NCBI GenBank assembly: GCA_965368185.1
Contig: CBDULZ010000004.1
Coordinates: forward strand, 34,629 to 98,628
Length of the DNA: 64,000 nt
DNA from: Kriegella sp965368185
GTDB lineage: Bacteria; Bacteroidota; Bacteroidia; Flavobacteriales; Flavobacteriaceae
Direction: 5' to 3'
The position numbers were made by a program, and so were the translations under genes. Numbering within the stretch: position 1 is the first letter of the stretch; each line of letters opens with the position of its first letter. The notes beneath the pieces were generated by a model that was given only the letters and a program-made list of their open reading frames with translations, had not been told where the DNA came from and searched no databases. This document shows, piece after piece, positions 16,873 through 26,434 of this stretch.

Positions 16873-19800
16873 ATGCGTTCGGCTTATATCTTACTTTTAT
16901 TTTTCAGTTCCCTTTTTGGGTTTTCCCAAGAAAAAAATAGTTTGCTTTGGGAAATTTCGGGCAACGGACTAAAAGAGGCCTCCTACCTGTATGGCACCAT
17001 GCATGTCAGCAAAAGAATTGCATTTCGGTTAGACGATGTGTTCTACGATGCTTTAGAAAAAAGTGAAGTTATCGCCTTGGAATCGGATCCCGGCACATGG
17101 CTCGAAGACGGCCATGAAATCGGTCTAAGGGGTTATGGTCAGGGAAATGGCTTTGTCTCTAAAGGTTTCTATACCCATCAATTCACGATACGCAATCCTA
17201 GCAAAAAAGAAATAGGTGCCTATCTAGCTTTCGAAGACAGGCGCGTCAATAGTATTTTGTACCGTACCGATGCATATTCGCAAAATTTTGAAGAAGATAC
17301 GTATCTTGATATGTTTATCTACCAAGCGGGAAAAAAGTTCGGAAAGCAAGTTGTCGCTTTGGAAAATCTTTCCGAATCGGCGGCCTTGGTCGGGCGAGCT
17401 AGTTTGAACCCTATGAAACCAAAGCCGGATGAATGGTTACAGAAAAGAATGCGGTTACAAGACCCCTCGGCACTATTGCAAGACGCCTATCGCAATCGCA
17501 ACATAGATTTATTAGATTCGATCGACAAGGCTATGTACACTGATCACTATATGAAAAATATGCTCTTTGTACGTAACGAAAACATGGCGCGGCAACTTGA
17601 TTCAGTAATGCGAACCGCAAAAGTCTTTACGGGCATTGGTGCTGCCCACTTGCCCGGAAAAAAAGGGGTGCTTTCCCTTTTGCAAAACATGGGGTATACC
17701 GTAAAACCGCTGACTTCAAAGGCCAGTGCAAAAGGCCAGCGGCTCAAAGAGAAATTCGAGAGCTCCTTTCGTGAGAATACCTATACCGTTCAAAAGCCTG
17801 ATGATGGACTTTTTAGCATTGATCTTCCGCATAAATTGTATCCAGTATCGGAACACATAAACACCACCTACATTTCACCAGACTTGGCGAACGGAAGTTA
17901 TGTAATGATAAACCGTATACCCACCTTTTCCCATTTAAAACAAGACAACGTCTATACCCTTGACGACCTTGATAAATTACTGTTCGAAAACATTCCGGGG
18001 AAAATTATTGAAAAAAACAGCTTCGAAAAAGATGGATTCGCTGGGCTTGACATAAAAAACCAATTAAAAAACGGGGACCATCAGCGCTATCATATATACT
18101 TGACACCCTTGGAAATTCTTATCTTTAAAATGGGTGGTGATGGAGATTATGTGACCCAACATTCTGATACCATTTTTAACAGTATCCGTTTTAAAAAGCA
18201 GAATAAACCGACCGCTATTGTTTCTTCCGGATTCGAGGATTTTGAAATACGAATGCCGGCCTACCATTCGTTTACAAATCGGTTCCGCAATGGAAATCGG
18301 ACAATTCAGGGCTACGATTCGATTACCGATAGCTATTTTTTGCTACGAAAGGCCACGCTCAACGATTTCAATTTTATCGAAGCCGATACTTTTGAACTAA
18401 AACAAATACAAAAAAGGTTTTACCAAAATCTCAAGCTCAAGCCTGTATATAACCCCTTTAGCGGTACTACTTTGACCTCCTCCGCAATTGTTGATTCTCA
18501 AAACAATATACGTTTACATTTAAAAACCACTTTGAAAAGGGGTGACTACTATCTTTTGGCTGTTTTGACCTCCGATGACATTGAGGCACAGGCGTATTTC
18601 GATTCCTTTAAAATAAAAGAAGCCGTTTACCAAGAGAAATTTAGGTCCGTTATCGATACGGCCTTATTCTTTCGAACCAGTAGCTCCGTCGACCCTCCGA
18701 AGTTTGTGGAAAACAGTGCCAACTATTTTTCAGGTAAAGGGAAACGAAAACACTATAACCCGTTCAACAAAAAAACAATCTATCAGAACAAGAACAATGA
18801 GGCCATAACCGTTGAGCTAAACAAATCACACGATTTTCTAATGTTTCCGAATATCGATTCAGTCTGGGCCTTACGTAAAAAATTGTATGCCCGTAGAAAC
18901 TTTAGAGTTCATAAAGTGAAGGACACTGCACTTTCTGGAAATCGGTACGAAATGCAACTGACCTTGACGGATACTGCCAGCACAAGGGGCATTCTTATCA
19001 AAAACGTTGTTCAGGGCGGACTTTTGTATGAAGTCAAAACCCAAATTGACACTCTTGGCCCGCCAAGTCGATTTGTTACTGAATTTTTTGAAAACTTCCA
19101 TCCCTTTGACACACTCATAGGAAAAAATATATTAGGAGATAAGACCCCGGAATTTTTCGCTGCCTTAAGAGAGAATGACAGTATTATGGTCGATGGATAT
19201 CCGCTGATCAAGTTTGAAAATAAGCATATCGACTCGTTGGAGTATTACATTTCTGAATTTGAATACCCCGATGACAAAAGGTATATTCAAGCCTATCTGA
19301 TTCAGAAATTAGGCGCATTAAAAGCCCCGGGGATGGTCGACTTCATCAGTGAATTTTACGAAAGATCGTATGACAACTCTCGTGCGCAAACTAAAATTTT
19401 ACAGGCCATTGCCAAAAAACCAGACGAAGGGTCGACCAAATTGCTATTGGAAATTATGGGCAAAGATCTGCCTTTAATTTCGAACACCTTTGAAATCCGA
19501 AAAATCTTCAAGCCGTACTTTGACAGTTTGCCAAAGGCTCGAAAATTGTATCCCCAACTGTTAGACTTCAGTACGATTGAAGAATACAAACCGCATATTT
19601 TTTCGCTATTGGCCAAACTAAAAGCTAACGGATTGGTCAAACCAAAAAGCTACAAAAAGTATCTCAAACAAATCTTAAGCGATGCGAAGATTGAACTCAA
19701 ACGACTATCGGGACTATTGAGCAATACGAATATTGAAAGAAGCCACAGCCCTAAAAAATCGGTTTTGGAAGATTACGCCATTTTGCTATACCCTTTTAAT

Positions 19801-20382
19801 TCTGACAAAACCGTGAAACAGTTTTTCAATCGACTAGAATTGGTAGATGACCATCGATTACAAACGGTCTACGCTATTTTACTGGCCGAAGATGGATTGC
19901 CTATTCCAAAAGGAACATTGGATAAACTGGCAGCAAATAATGACAGTAGGGCGCTACTATTTAACAGATTAAAGTCCATCGGAAAACTGAACTTATTCCC
20001 ACCAAAGTACCGAAACCAGTGTTATCTGGCAGCCTCGATACTTTCGGGCTCCGAGTTGGAGAACGAAGAACAAGACACTCCTGTTTTCCTGGATCAACGT
20101 GCGTTACAGTACCATGGCAAGCGGTATACGGGCTATTATTTTAAAACGCTTGATCGATCAGAGTACAGCACCAATTTTAGCATGCACCTATTGGTCTTTG
20201 AAAATGAAAAAGCACTTTCCACGGAACCTTTTTACCAAAATGAAGGTTTGCGCATCGAAGACACCGATAGTGACGAGGAAGCTATGTACTACGCCACGGA
20301 AGCCTTTATGCTAAAAGACCGGCAAAGGGCAGAGGTTTACCGACCCAATGGGTATGGTGTATACGGGTATCATGGTTTTTAA
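16873..20382 (+). CDS. Very large TraB/GumN-family protein
   Basis: About 1169 residues from the ATG at 16873, chosen because it gives a clean signal peptide (MRSAYILLLFFSSLFGFSQ). The frame is open upstream to 16762, but that stretch has no signal-peptide character. The N-terminal 300 residues are a TraB/GumN domain: SLLWEISGNGLKEASYLYGTMHV, then ALESDP, then a late GIGAAHLPGKKGVLSLLQNMGYTV. The remaining 850 residues are exported but unrecognised. They have beta-rich segments to about residue 780, then alpha-helical HEAT-like repeats (about 800-1050). TraB/GumN proteins resemble Tiki-type metallopeptidases, and the GTMH and GxxH motifs are consistent with this. Confidence 0.8.
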   Translation: MRSAYILLLFFSSLFGFSQEKNSLLWEISGNGLKEASYLYGTMHVSKRIAFRLDDVFYDALEKSEVIALESDPGTWLEDGHEIGLRGYGQGNGFVSKGFYTHQFTIRNPSKKEIGAYLAFEDRRVNSILYRTDAYSQNFEEDTYLDMFIYQAGKKFGKQVVALENLSESAALVGRASLNPMKPKPDEWLQKRMRLQDPSALLQDAYRNRNIDLLDSIDKAMYTDHYMKNMLFVRNENMARQLDSVMRTAKVFTGIGAAHLPGKKGVLSLLQNMGYTVKPLTSKASAKGQRLKEKFESSFRENTYTVQKPDDGLFSIDLPHKLYPVSEHINTTYISPDLANGSYVMINRIPTFSHLKQDNVYTLDDLDKLLFENIPGKIIEKNSFEKDGFAGLDIKNQLKNGDHQRYHIYLTPLEILIFKMGGDGDYVTQHSDTIFNSIRFKKQNKPTAIVSSGFEDFEIRMPAYHSFTNRFRNGNRTIQGYDSITDSYFLLRKATLNDFNFIEADTFELKQIQKRFYQNLKLKPVYNPFSGTTLTSSAIVDSQNNIRLHLKTTLKRGDYYLLAVLTSDDIEAQAYFDSFKIKEAVYQEKFRSVIDTALFFRTSSSVDPPKFVENSANYFSGKGKRKHYNPFNKKTIYQNKNNEAITVELNKSHDFLMFPNIDSVWALRKKLYARRNFRVHKVKDTALSGNRYEMQLTLTDTASTRGILIKNVVQGGLLYEVKTQIDTLGPPSRFVTEFFENFHPFDTLIGKNILGDKTPEFFAALRENDSIMVDGYPLIKFENKHIDSLEYYISEFEYPDDKRYIQAYLIQKLGALKAPGMVDFISEFYERSYDNSRAQTKILQAIAKKPDEGSTKLLLEIMGKDLPLISNTFEIRKIFKPYFDSLPKARKLYPQLLDFSTIEEYKPHIFSLLAKLKANGLVKPKSYKKYLKQILSDAKIELKRLSGLLSNTNIERSHSPKKSVLEDYAILLYPFNSDKTVKQFFNRLELVDDHRLQTVYAILLAEDGLPIPKGTLDKLAANNDSRALLFNRLKSIGKLNLFPPKYRNQCYLAASILSGSELENEEQDTPVFLDQRALQYHGKRYTGYYFKTLDRSEYSTNFSMHLLVFENEKALSTEPFYQNEGLRIEDTDSDEEAMYYATEAFMLKDRQRAEVYRPNGYGVYGYHGF

Positions 20383-20412
20383 AACACTACTTTTGAATTA
20401 AATAATTTTTAT

Positions 20413-21255
20413 ATGAGGTTTAGGGTATTTGTTGGGCTGTTTCTATTATTAGTTCATTCTATGAACTCACAGCACCTTAATTGTTCCCCAGCCGATAGAC
20501 AGGCTGTGGAAAACAAGATTGTTGAAATTAAGAGTATTGACGCAAACAATTTTGGCAAAACACTTGTAGCCATTGGAAAGACCTTTATGGGCACCCCTTA
20601 TGTGGCAAAGACCTTGGAAATAGGGGAAACGGAATCACTGGTAATCAACTTGCAAGGGTTAGACTGCACCACCTATGTCGAGAATGTACTCGCTTTTGGA
20701 TTGATGCTTCGAAAAGGGCAGTCTGAATTTGAAGACTTTACGAAAAACTTAGAAACCATTCGGTATAATAATGGAAAACTAGATGGTTATGCCTCCCGAC
20801 TTCACTACTTTTCTGAATGGATCGCCAATAATGAGAAAAAAGGATTGCTACAAGACATTACCGGAGAAATCGGGGGAGTCGAAATTACCAAGCCCATCGA
20901 TTTTATGAGTACACATCGTGAACTTTATCCTTTTTTAAAGGATGACGCCAACTTCAAAAAAATTAAGGCTTCCGAAAATTATTTGAACAACAAATCCATT
21001 TGCGTTCTCCCACAAGCAGCAATCGAGACCAATGAACATTTGATTCAAACTGGGGATATCATAGCGCTGGCGACTTCCATCAATGGTTTAGATGTCACCC
21101 ATACGGGTATCGCTACCCGAGAGAAAGACGGCCGCATTCATTTGTTGCACGCATCAACGGGTTCAATGAAAGTCGAAGTCTCTATATTACCCCTAGCCGA
21201 TTATCTGAAGAACATAAAAAAGAACACGGGTATCATGGTGGCCAGGCCCATTTAG
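20413..21255 (+). CDS. DUF1460 amidase-like protein
   Basis: A 280-residue exported protein (signal peptide about 1-19). The family signature is clear: TFMGTPYVAKTLE, then the nucleophile region GLDCTTYVENVLAF (C85), and a late His in LDVTHTGIATRE. DUF1460 proteins are NlpC/P60-like cysteine hydrolases thought to act as N-acetylmuramoyl-L-alanine amidases on peptidoglycan fragments. It follows the TraB-like gene by 30 bp and may share its transcript. No lipobox is present. Confidence 0.85.
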   Translation: MRFRVFVGLFLLLVHSMNSQHLNCSPADRQAVENKIVEIKSIDANNFGKTLVAIGKTFMGTPYVAKTLEIGETESLVINLQGLDCTTYVENVLAFGLMLRKGQSEFEDFTKNLETIRYNNGKLDGYASRLHYFSEWIANNEKKGLLQDITGEIGGVEITKPIDFMSTHRELYPFLKDDANFKKIKASENYLNNKSICVLPQAAIETNEHLIQTGDIIALATSINGLDVTHTGIATREKDGRIHLLHASTGSMKVEVSILPLADYLKNIKKNTGIMVARPI

Positions 21256-21297
21256 CCTTTACAGAAGGCATTTATCATCATATCCAAATAAAAAATA

Positions 21298-21350
21298 GGG
21301 GTGTCTCAAAAGCGTTTGCAACCGTTATTACCAGGACGAAGCAATCTCAA
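21298..21350. repeat. Decayed dispersed repeat
   Basis: The spacer between the two convergent genes contains GGTGTCTCAAAAG near 21300 and ACGAAGCAATCTCA near 21334. I recall both pieces from a dispersed flavobacterial intergenic repeat (GTCTCAAAA...CGACGAAGCAATCT). The middle part has diverged. No second copy lies in this window, so the call rests on memory of the pattern. Confidence 0.3.
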
Positions 21351-21417
21351 AATTACAGGAAGTCAATACGCAGATTACTTCAATTTGTTCGTAATACCGG
21401 CGACAAGCGTGAAATGC

Positions 21418-22209
21418 CTATTTACGGCCCAAGCAATATTCTATTCCGCCTAACAGGTGTTGTCTGAAATCGGGTTGATCATAAGCCTCATCAGTATGGC
21501 CAAGCCCAGTATAAAAAGCACGGCCTCCGTCAAATTCATGGTACCAGGCAATAGGGTGATTGTCTCCGTTTTTGCCCCCTTCATAACTACTTTCATCCAA
21601 CTTCATCAATACATTCAAATCAGGATTGATATTCTTGTAGTTGTACCATTCATCAAAATGCATCCAAGTATCATTTAAGTGCTTTGTTGAAGCATGGGTT
21701 CTATCAACAACCTCTATTTTAGCTTCCTGCTGTTTGGGATGGCTTAAAAAATAAGCGCCTGCCAGTTTTCCGTACCATGGCCAATCGTATTCGGTATCCG
21801 CGGCAGCGTGTATTCCCATGTAATTCCCGCCGTTGTTTATGTAATCCTTAAATGCAGCTTCTTCCCTATCGCCCAAAACGTCCATTGTAGTGCTTAGGAA
21901 TACTACCAATTGGTATCTTTTGAGGGTTTCTGTATTAAACTGTAGTGAATCTTCAGTATGAACAACCCCGAAATTATTTTCAAGACCCAATTTTCGAAGG
22001 GTAGCTACCCCTTTTTCTATTGATTTATGCCTAAAGCCATTGGTTTTCGTAAAAACTAAAAGTTGGGCAGGTGGTATCTTGTAACGGCTGTCGAGTGCTA
22101 CTCCCTCTTCTTGCTTAAAGGATACATCTTGATTAATTTTAGTGGTACCACATCCTACCAAAAAAGTAAGTGCGACACATAGAATAAAGACATGCAAAAA
22201 TGTTCTCAT
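21418..22209 (-). CDS. ThuA-domain lipoprotein
   Basis: A 263-residue lipoprotein (lipobox LVGC, Cys at about residue 20). The ThuA domain covers about residues 50-260: LLVFTKTNGFRHKSIEKGV, then LVVFLSTTMDVLGDREEAAFKDYINNGGNYMGIHAAADTEYDWPWYGKLAGAYF, and AFYTGLGHTDEAYDQPDFRQHLLGGI. It is a glutamine-amidotransferase-like fold, named from trehalose utilisation, and often occurs with sugar-oxidoreductase genes. Here it stands near an AraC regulator, with no sugar locus. Substrate unknown. Confidence 0.87.
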   Translation of the reverse strand: MRTFLHVFILCVALTFLVGCGTTKINQDVSFKQEEGVALDSRYKIPPAQLLVFTKTNGFRHKSIEKGVATLRKLGLENNFGVVHTEDSLQFNTETLKRYQLVVFLSTTMDVLGDREEAAFKDYINNGGNYMGIHAAADTEYDWPWYGKLAGAYFLSHPKQQEAKIEVVDRTHASTKHLNDTWMHFDEWYNYKNINPDLNVLMKLDESSYEGGKNGDNHPIAWYHEFDGGRAFYTGLGHTDEAYDQPDFRQHLLGGIEYCLGRK

Positions 22210-22353
22210 AGGATTTCAAAATTTAAAGAAGGCTAAATATCGATATTTTCGCTCGATTTCATGGAAGATTCTTGATATTTTAAATACCGTACCCAAATTT
22301 AACCTCTAAAAGATATTGATTTAAATCATGAGGGAAATGTAGTAATACCTTTT

Positions 22354-23241
22354 CTAATTTGCCAAAGACATCACATACTTTTTTGGCGTGGTGCCGTATT
22401 TCTTTTTAAAAGCAGAAATAAAATGACTGCTGGTACTATACCCCACCCGAAGACCTACTTCGTTGACATTATGTTGTCCCGATTCCAGCAATTTGCGGGC
22501 GTGTTCCATTTTATAATCGAACAAAAAACTATATACAGAATCCCCGTAGATTTGTTTAAAGCCTTCTTTGAGTTTTTTTAATGACAACCCTATTTCTTGG
22601 GCTAGTTCCACCAGACTTGGTGGTTCCGACATACGGGAAATAATAATTTCCTTGGCCTTTCGTATACGCTTGACATTATCTTCGTCAACAAGAAAAGGGC
22701 ATTGTTCAGCATCAGCATCGGCACTTTTGTTAAAATATAACGAGATAAGTTCGTACACCTTCCCCTTTATGTACAGTTGTTTGATAGAAGGGTGTAAATT
22801 GTAATTCATCATTTGACTCAAAATAACCGCTATGCCGGGAGAAACCCCTTCTTGCGCGTAGTACTTTTTTTCTTTGTTCCCTTCCACCAAAAACGGGATG
22901 AAATCTGCCTCTTTTGAAAACAGGGAATGAAATTTACGAATTGTCATGACTATAGAGACCATCCACGAATTGGCCCCCAATTCAAGATTCATTGGCAAAT
23001 CCATTTGTGTATTGTACAACAACAAAGAGTTTTCTTCAGATACTTCCAACGCATACCTGCCATCATTGAAAACAAACTTGGCGCGACCTTTTAAACAAAA
23101 ATGGAATTGAATGTACGTACTGTCGATTTGACGGGTAACTTTCTGAAGTTCAGAAGCATCGTTCTGAATCTTCAGCACATAAAATCCGTCTTCGATAAGC
23201 ACCTCAACAAAAGAACCTTGAGCGACATTTTCTTGCAACAT
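22354..23241 (-). CDS. AraC-family transcriptional regulator
   Basis: About 295 residues from the ATG at 23241. The open frame runs upstream to 23304, but that stretch contains a perfect inverted repeat, so the shorter start is preferred. The N-terminal half is a cupin-like sensing domain. The C-terminal 100 residues carry two helix-turn-helix motifs (SLVELAQEIGLSLKKLKEGFKQIYG and VNEVGLRVGYSTSSHFISAFKKKYGTTPKKY). It is divergent from hemA, about 200 bp apart, so it may control heme synthesis or iron genes; this is positional inference. Confidence 0.9.
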   Translation of the reverse strand: MLQENVAQGSFVEVLIEDGFYVLKIQNDASELQKVTRQIDSTYIQFHFCLKGRAKFVFNDGRYALEVSEENSLLLYNTQMDLPMNLELGANSWMVSIVMTIRKFHSLFSKEADFIPFLVEGNKEKKYYAQEGVSPGIAVILSQMMNYNLHPSIKQLYIKGKVYELISLYFNKSADADAEQCPFLVDEDNVKRIRKAKEIIISRMSEPPSLVELAQEIGLSLKKLKEGFKQIYGDSVYSFLFDYKMEHARKLLESGQHNVNEVGLRVGYSTSSHFISAFKKKYGTTPKKYVMSLAN

Positions 23242-23263
23242 AGCTTTATTCAAATTTGATTTT

Positions 23264-23286
23264 CTATTTAGAAATGTTCTAAATAG
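23264..23286. promoter_or_regulatory. Perfect inverted repeat before the AraC gene
   Basis: Arms CTATTTAGAA (23264-23273) and TTCTAAATAG (23277-23286) are separated by ATG. The site lies 23 bp upstream of the preferred start of the AraC gene, where an operator would sit. The half-site TTCTAAATAG recurs exactly at 56406-56415 before sufA. Its shape resembles iron-responsive operators, but I cannot assign the regulator. Confidence 0.55.
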
Positions 23287-23417
23287 TAAACATGAAAAAC
23301 CCATTAATTCACTGTAAAAATAGCGGATTTAGAGGAATTTAGCACTTAATTTCAACAAAAACACTTCAATCGACATTAATTGTTCCTCAAGCGTTATTTT
23401 TTTTGATATTGTAAATT

Positions 23418-23425
23418 TATTTTTG
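23418..23425 (+). promoter_or_regulatory. Probable -7 box of the hemA promoter
   Basis: TATTTTTG matches TAnnTTTG exactly and lies 20 bp before the ATG at 23445. Transcription would start near 23431, which argues against the upstream in-frame TTG at 23433 as start codon. Confidence 0.4.
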
Positions 23426-23444
23426 TTCCCGATTGAACAACTTC

Positions 23445-24701
23445 ATGAAAGAGTATCACATCTCCAAGCACAATTCTTTTTATACGATTGGGCTCAGCTA
23501 TAAAAAAGCTGATGCTGAAGTTCGTGGCAATTTCAGCCTTGACACCATGGCAATGGATCGTCTTTTGGCTCAGGCAAAAGCGCAAGAATTCGATGGTCTT
23601 TTGGTTACTTCGACATGTAATCGCACAGAATTACACGGCTTTGCCCAGCATCCATTTCAATTAATAAAACTACTTTGTGATAATACCGAAGGTACCTTAG
23701 AAGAGTTTCAGGAGGTCGCCTACGTTTATAAGAACAATGAGGCCATTGCCCACCTATTTCGCGTAGGCACCGGGCTCGACAGTCAAATTTTGGGTGATTT
23801 TGAAATCATAAGTCAGTTAAAGCAAAGTTTCAATCGCTCGAAAAAACTCGATATCGCAAATCCGTTTATTGAGCGCCTTTGCAATTCGGTCATTCAGGCC
23901 AGCAAGCGTATTAAAAACGAAACGGAGATTTCATCAGGTGCTACATCTGTTGCATTTGCTTCTGTACAATACATTCTTAAAGAGGTTCCGAATATTACAG
24001 AAAAAAATATATTGCTCTTTGGAACGGGAAAAATAGGAAGGAACACCTGTGAAAACCTGATCAAGCACACAAAAAATCCGCATATCACACTGATAAACCG
24101 TACTAAGGACAAAGCTGAAAGAATCGCGGGTAAATTCAACCTAACGGTCAAAGATTATGGCGACCTTCAGACGGAGATACGTAAGGCCGATGTGCTGGTC
24201 GTTGCTACGGGGGCCCAACTGCCTACAATATCTAAAGAACTTATTTATACCAAAAAACCTTTGTTGGTCTTAGACCTTTCCATACCTAAAAATGTATCGG
24301 ACGATATAGCCACACTAGACAACGTGACAGTTATTCACCTAGATCAATTGTCTCAAATGACCGATGATACACTCACGCGCAGAAAGCAATTTATTCCTCA
24401 GGCCGAGGTCATCATCGACGAAGTTATGTCCGATTTCACCCAGTGGCTCGAAACTCGAAAATTTGCACCGGTAATCAAGGCTTTGAAAAGAAAGCTAAAG
24501 ACCATGAAAGAAGAGGAACTTGACTATCAGTCAAAGAAAAGTTCCGATTTCGACCCAGAACATGCCGATATAATATCGAATCGCATCATTCAAAAAATCA
24601 CCAAACAGTTTGCCAACCACTTAAAGGAAACTGATATCGATGCAGACAATAGTTTGGAACTTATCCAAAAAGTATTTCAACTAGAAGTCGAACCTCAATG
24701 A
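23445..24701 (+). CDS. hemA: Glutamyl-tRNA reductase
   Basis: A 418-residue enzyme that reduces glutamyl-tRNA to glutamate-1-semialdehyde, the first committed step of C5-pathway tetrapyrrole synthesis. Visible are the catalytic cysteine in TSTCNRTELHGF, the LDSQILGDFEIISQLK segment, the NADPH-binding LLFGTGKIGRNTCENL and a helical dimerisation tail. It opens a plus-strand run of heme genes; its TGA overlaps the ATG of the next gene by 4 bp (ATGA). GSA aminotransferase (hemL) is not in this window. Confidence 0.95.
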   Translation: MKEYHISKHNSFYTIGLSYKKADAEVRGNFSLDTMAMDRLLAQAKAQEFDGLLVTSTCNRTELHGFAQHPFQLIKLLCDNTEGTLEEFQEVAYVYKNNEAIAHLFRVGTGLDSQILGDFEIISQLKQSFNRSKKLDIANPFIERLCNSVIQASKRIKNETEISSGATSVAFASVQYILKEVPNITEKNILLFGTGKIGRNTCENLIKHTKNPHITLINRTKDKAERIAGKFNLTVKDYGDLQTEIRKADVLVVATGAQLPTISKELIYTKKPLLVLDLSIPKNVSDDIATLDNVTVIHLDQLSQMTDDTLTRRKQFIPQAEVIIDEVMSDFTQWLETRKFAPVIKALKRKLKTMKEEELDYQSKKSSDFDPEHADIISNRIIQKITKQFANHLKETDIDADNSLELIQKVFQLEVEPQ

Positions 24702-26275
24702 GCAAATCTATTCGAATAGGTACCCGCGATAGCGAATTGGCGTTATGGCAGGCCAATACTGTAAAACAAAAACTTGAGGCCCTTGGTTTCCTCACGGAGT
24801 TGGTTCCTGTAAAATCGGAGGGTGATTTAGTGCTCGACAAACCATTGCACGAACTTGGTATCACCGGCGTTTTCACTAAAACATTGGATGTCGCAATGCT
24901 TAATGGCACTATTGATATTGCCGTGCACTCTATGAAAGATGTACCTACGGTCTTACCCAAAGGTATTGTGCAGGCCGCCGTTTTACAGCGGGGGAACTTC
25001 ATGGATATTTTGGCTTTTAAACACAATGAAGAATTTTTAGCCCAGCGCGATGCCGTTATCGCTACCGGAAGCTTACGTCGTAAAGCACAATGGTTGAATA
25101 GATATCCCACACATACGGTAGTCGATTTAAGGGGCAATGTAAATTCCCGGCTTGAAAAATTGAATGCCAATGATTGGAACGGGGCCATATTCGCCGCAGC
25201 AGGATTGGAGCGCATTGGTCTAGAACCTGAAAATACCATAGGCCTCACTTGGATGGTGCCTGCACCGGCACAAGGGGCCATTATGGTAGTCGCCATGGAA
25301 AATGATGACGAGGTCCGCCAGGCTTGTGCTCAACTGAACCATGAACAAACAGCTATCTGCACTACCCTTGAAAGGGAGTTTTTAAGAATACTCGAAGGTG
25401 GTTGTACGGCACCCATTGGAGCTTTAGCATATATCAACAAGCAAGATGTAGTCACGCTAAAAGGGGTACTGTTGACCGAAGACGGAAGTAAAAAACTAGA
25501 GATAGAATTTACCGCTCCCTTGGGATCACACCATAATCTGGGTATAGAATGTGCCGAAAATATATTGGGGCGGGGAGCAAAGCGTCTCATGAACGATGTT
25601 CAAAATACCGGTGATGGTGCCACCTTGTTTTCGACCAAAAATCTCACCCCTGAACAATTGCAGCAATTTAAAAAAGGCATTCGGGTCAAATCAGAAGACT
25701 TTATCAAGGTTAGTCCGAATCGCATTGCCGCGAATGTTTTAAAGTCTGAAATTCAGAATGTGATCTTGACCAGCCAAAATGCCGTGGAAGCCCTTCTGAC
25801 CAACATTCCTGCGGAAGAATTGAAGTTTAAAAATATCTATTGCGTAGGACGAAAAACAAAACGGTTGATCGAGCGCAAAATTGGGCCTGTAAAACATCAA
25901 GAAAAAAATGCCAAAAAGTTGGCCAAGTATTTGGTCGATTATATGGAAGGATTGGAAGTAACCTATTTCTGTAGTAACCTCAGAATCGACGATATTCCAA
26001 ACATCTTGGCGGAAAACAATATTACCGTCAATGAAGTCGAGGCATACCGTACAAAAAATGTCTCCGTTAAGGTCGATGAAAGCACAAAGGGTATTTTATT
26101 CTTTAGCCCCTCAACCATAACCAGCTATCTCTTGCAGAACAAAACCGATAAAACTGCCTATTGTATTGGGGAAACGACCGCTGAGGAAGCCAGAAAACAT
26201 TTTAAGGAGGTTCACGTGGCACGCATACCTACTGTTGAGAGTGTGATTGATTTAGTGAATGAAGACGTTGATTAA
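24698..26275 (+). CDS. hemCD: Fused hydroxymethylbilane synthase / uroporphyrinogen-III synthase
   Basis: A 525-residue two-domain enzyme. Residues 1 to about 305 are HemC (porphobilinogen deaminase): IRIGTRDSELALWQA, AVHSMKDVPT, ATGSLRRKAQW, and LEGGCTAPIGA, whose Cys carries the dipyrromethane cofactor. Residues from about 325 to the end form a HemD domain (NVILTSQNAVEALL...FCSNLRIDDIP...VEAYRTKNV...FFSPSTITSYL...CIGETTAEEARKH). The fusion would pass the unstable linear tetrapyrrole straight to ring closure. Its start overlaps the hemA stop by 4 bp. A 159-bp gap separates it from hemE. Confidence 0.93.
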   Translation: MSKSIRIGTRDSELALWQANTVKQKLEALGFLTELVPVKSEGDLVLDKPLHELGITGVFTKTLDVAMLNGTIDIAVHSMKDVPTVLPKGIVQAAVLQRGNFMDILAFKHNEEFLAQRDAVIATGSLRRKAQWLNRYPTHTVVDLRGNVNSRLEKLNANDWNGAIFAAAGLERIGLEPENTIGLTWMVPAPAQGAIMVVAMENDDEVRQACAQLNHEQTAICTTLEREFLRILEGGCTAPIGALAYINKQDVVTLKGVLLTEDGSKKLEIEFTAPLGSHHNLGIECAENILGRGAKRLMNDVQNTGDGATLFSTKNLTPEQLQQFKKGIRVKSEDFIKVSPNRIAANVLKSEIQNVILTSQNAVEALLTNIPAEELKFKNIYCVGRKTKRLIERKIGPVKHQEKNAKKLAKYLVDYMEGLEVTYFCSNLRIDDIPNILAENNITVNEVEAYRTKNVSVKVDESTKGILFFSPSTITSYLLQNKTDKTAYCIGETTAEEARKHFKEVHVARIPTVESVIDLVNEDVD

Positions 26276-26434
26276 CGGTAATTGACCCCGAATTAGAATT
26301 TCCTTCATCGCTAGAATTGAAAAGTTAATTCAAACTAGACAAAAAGGCACTAATGTTACATAGCTCAATCAGTAAAATAAAAAATAACTAAAATCAATAG
26401 CTATCAGCCAAAGGCCAACTGCTATTTAAAACAT

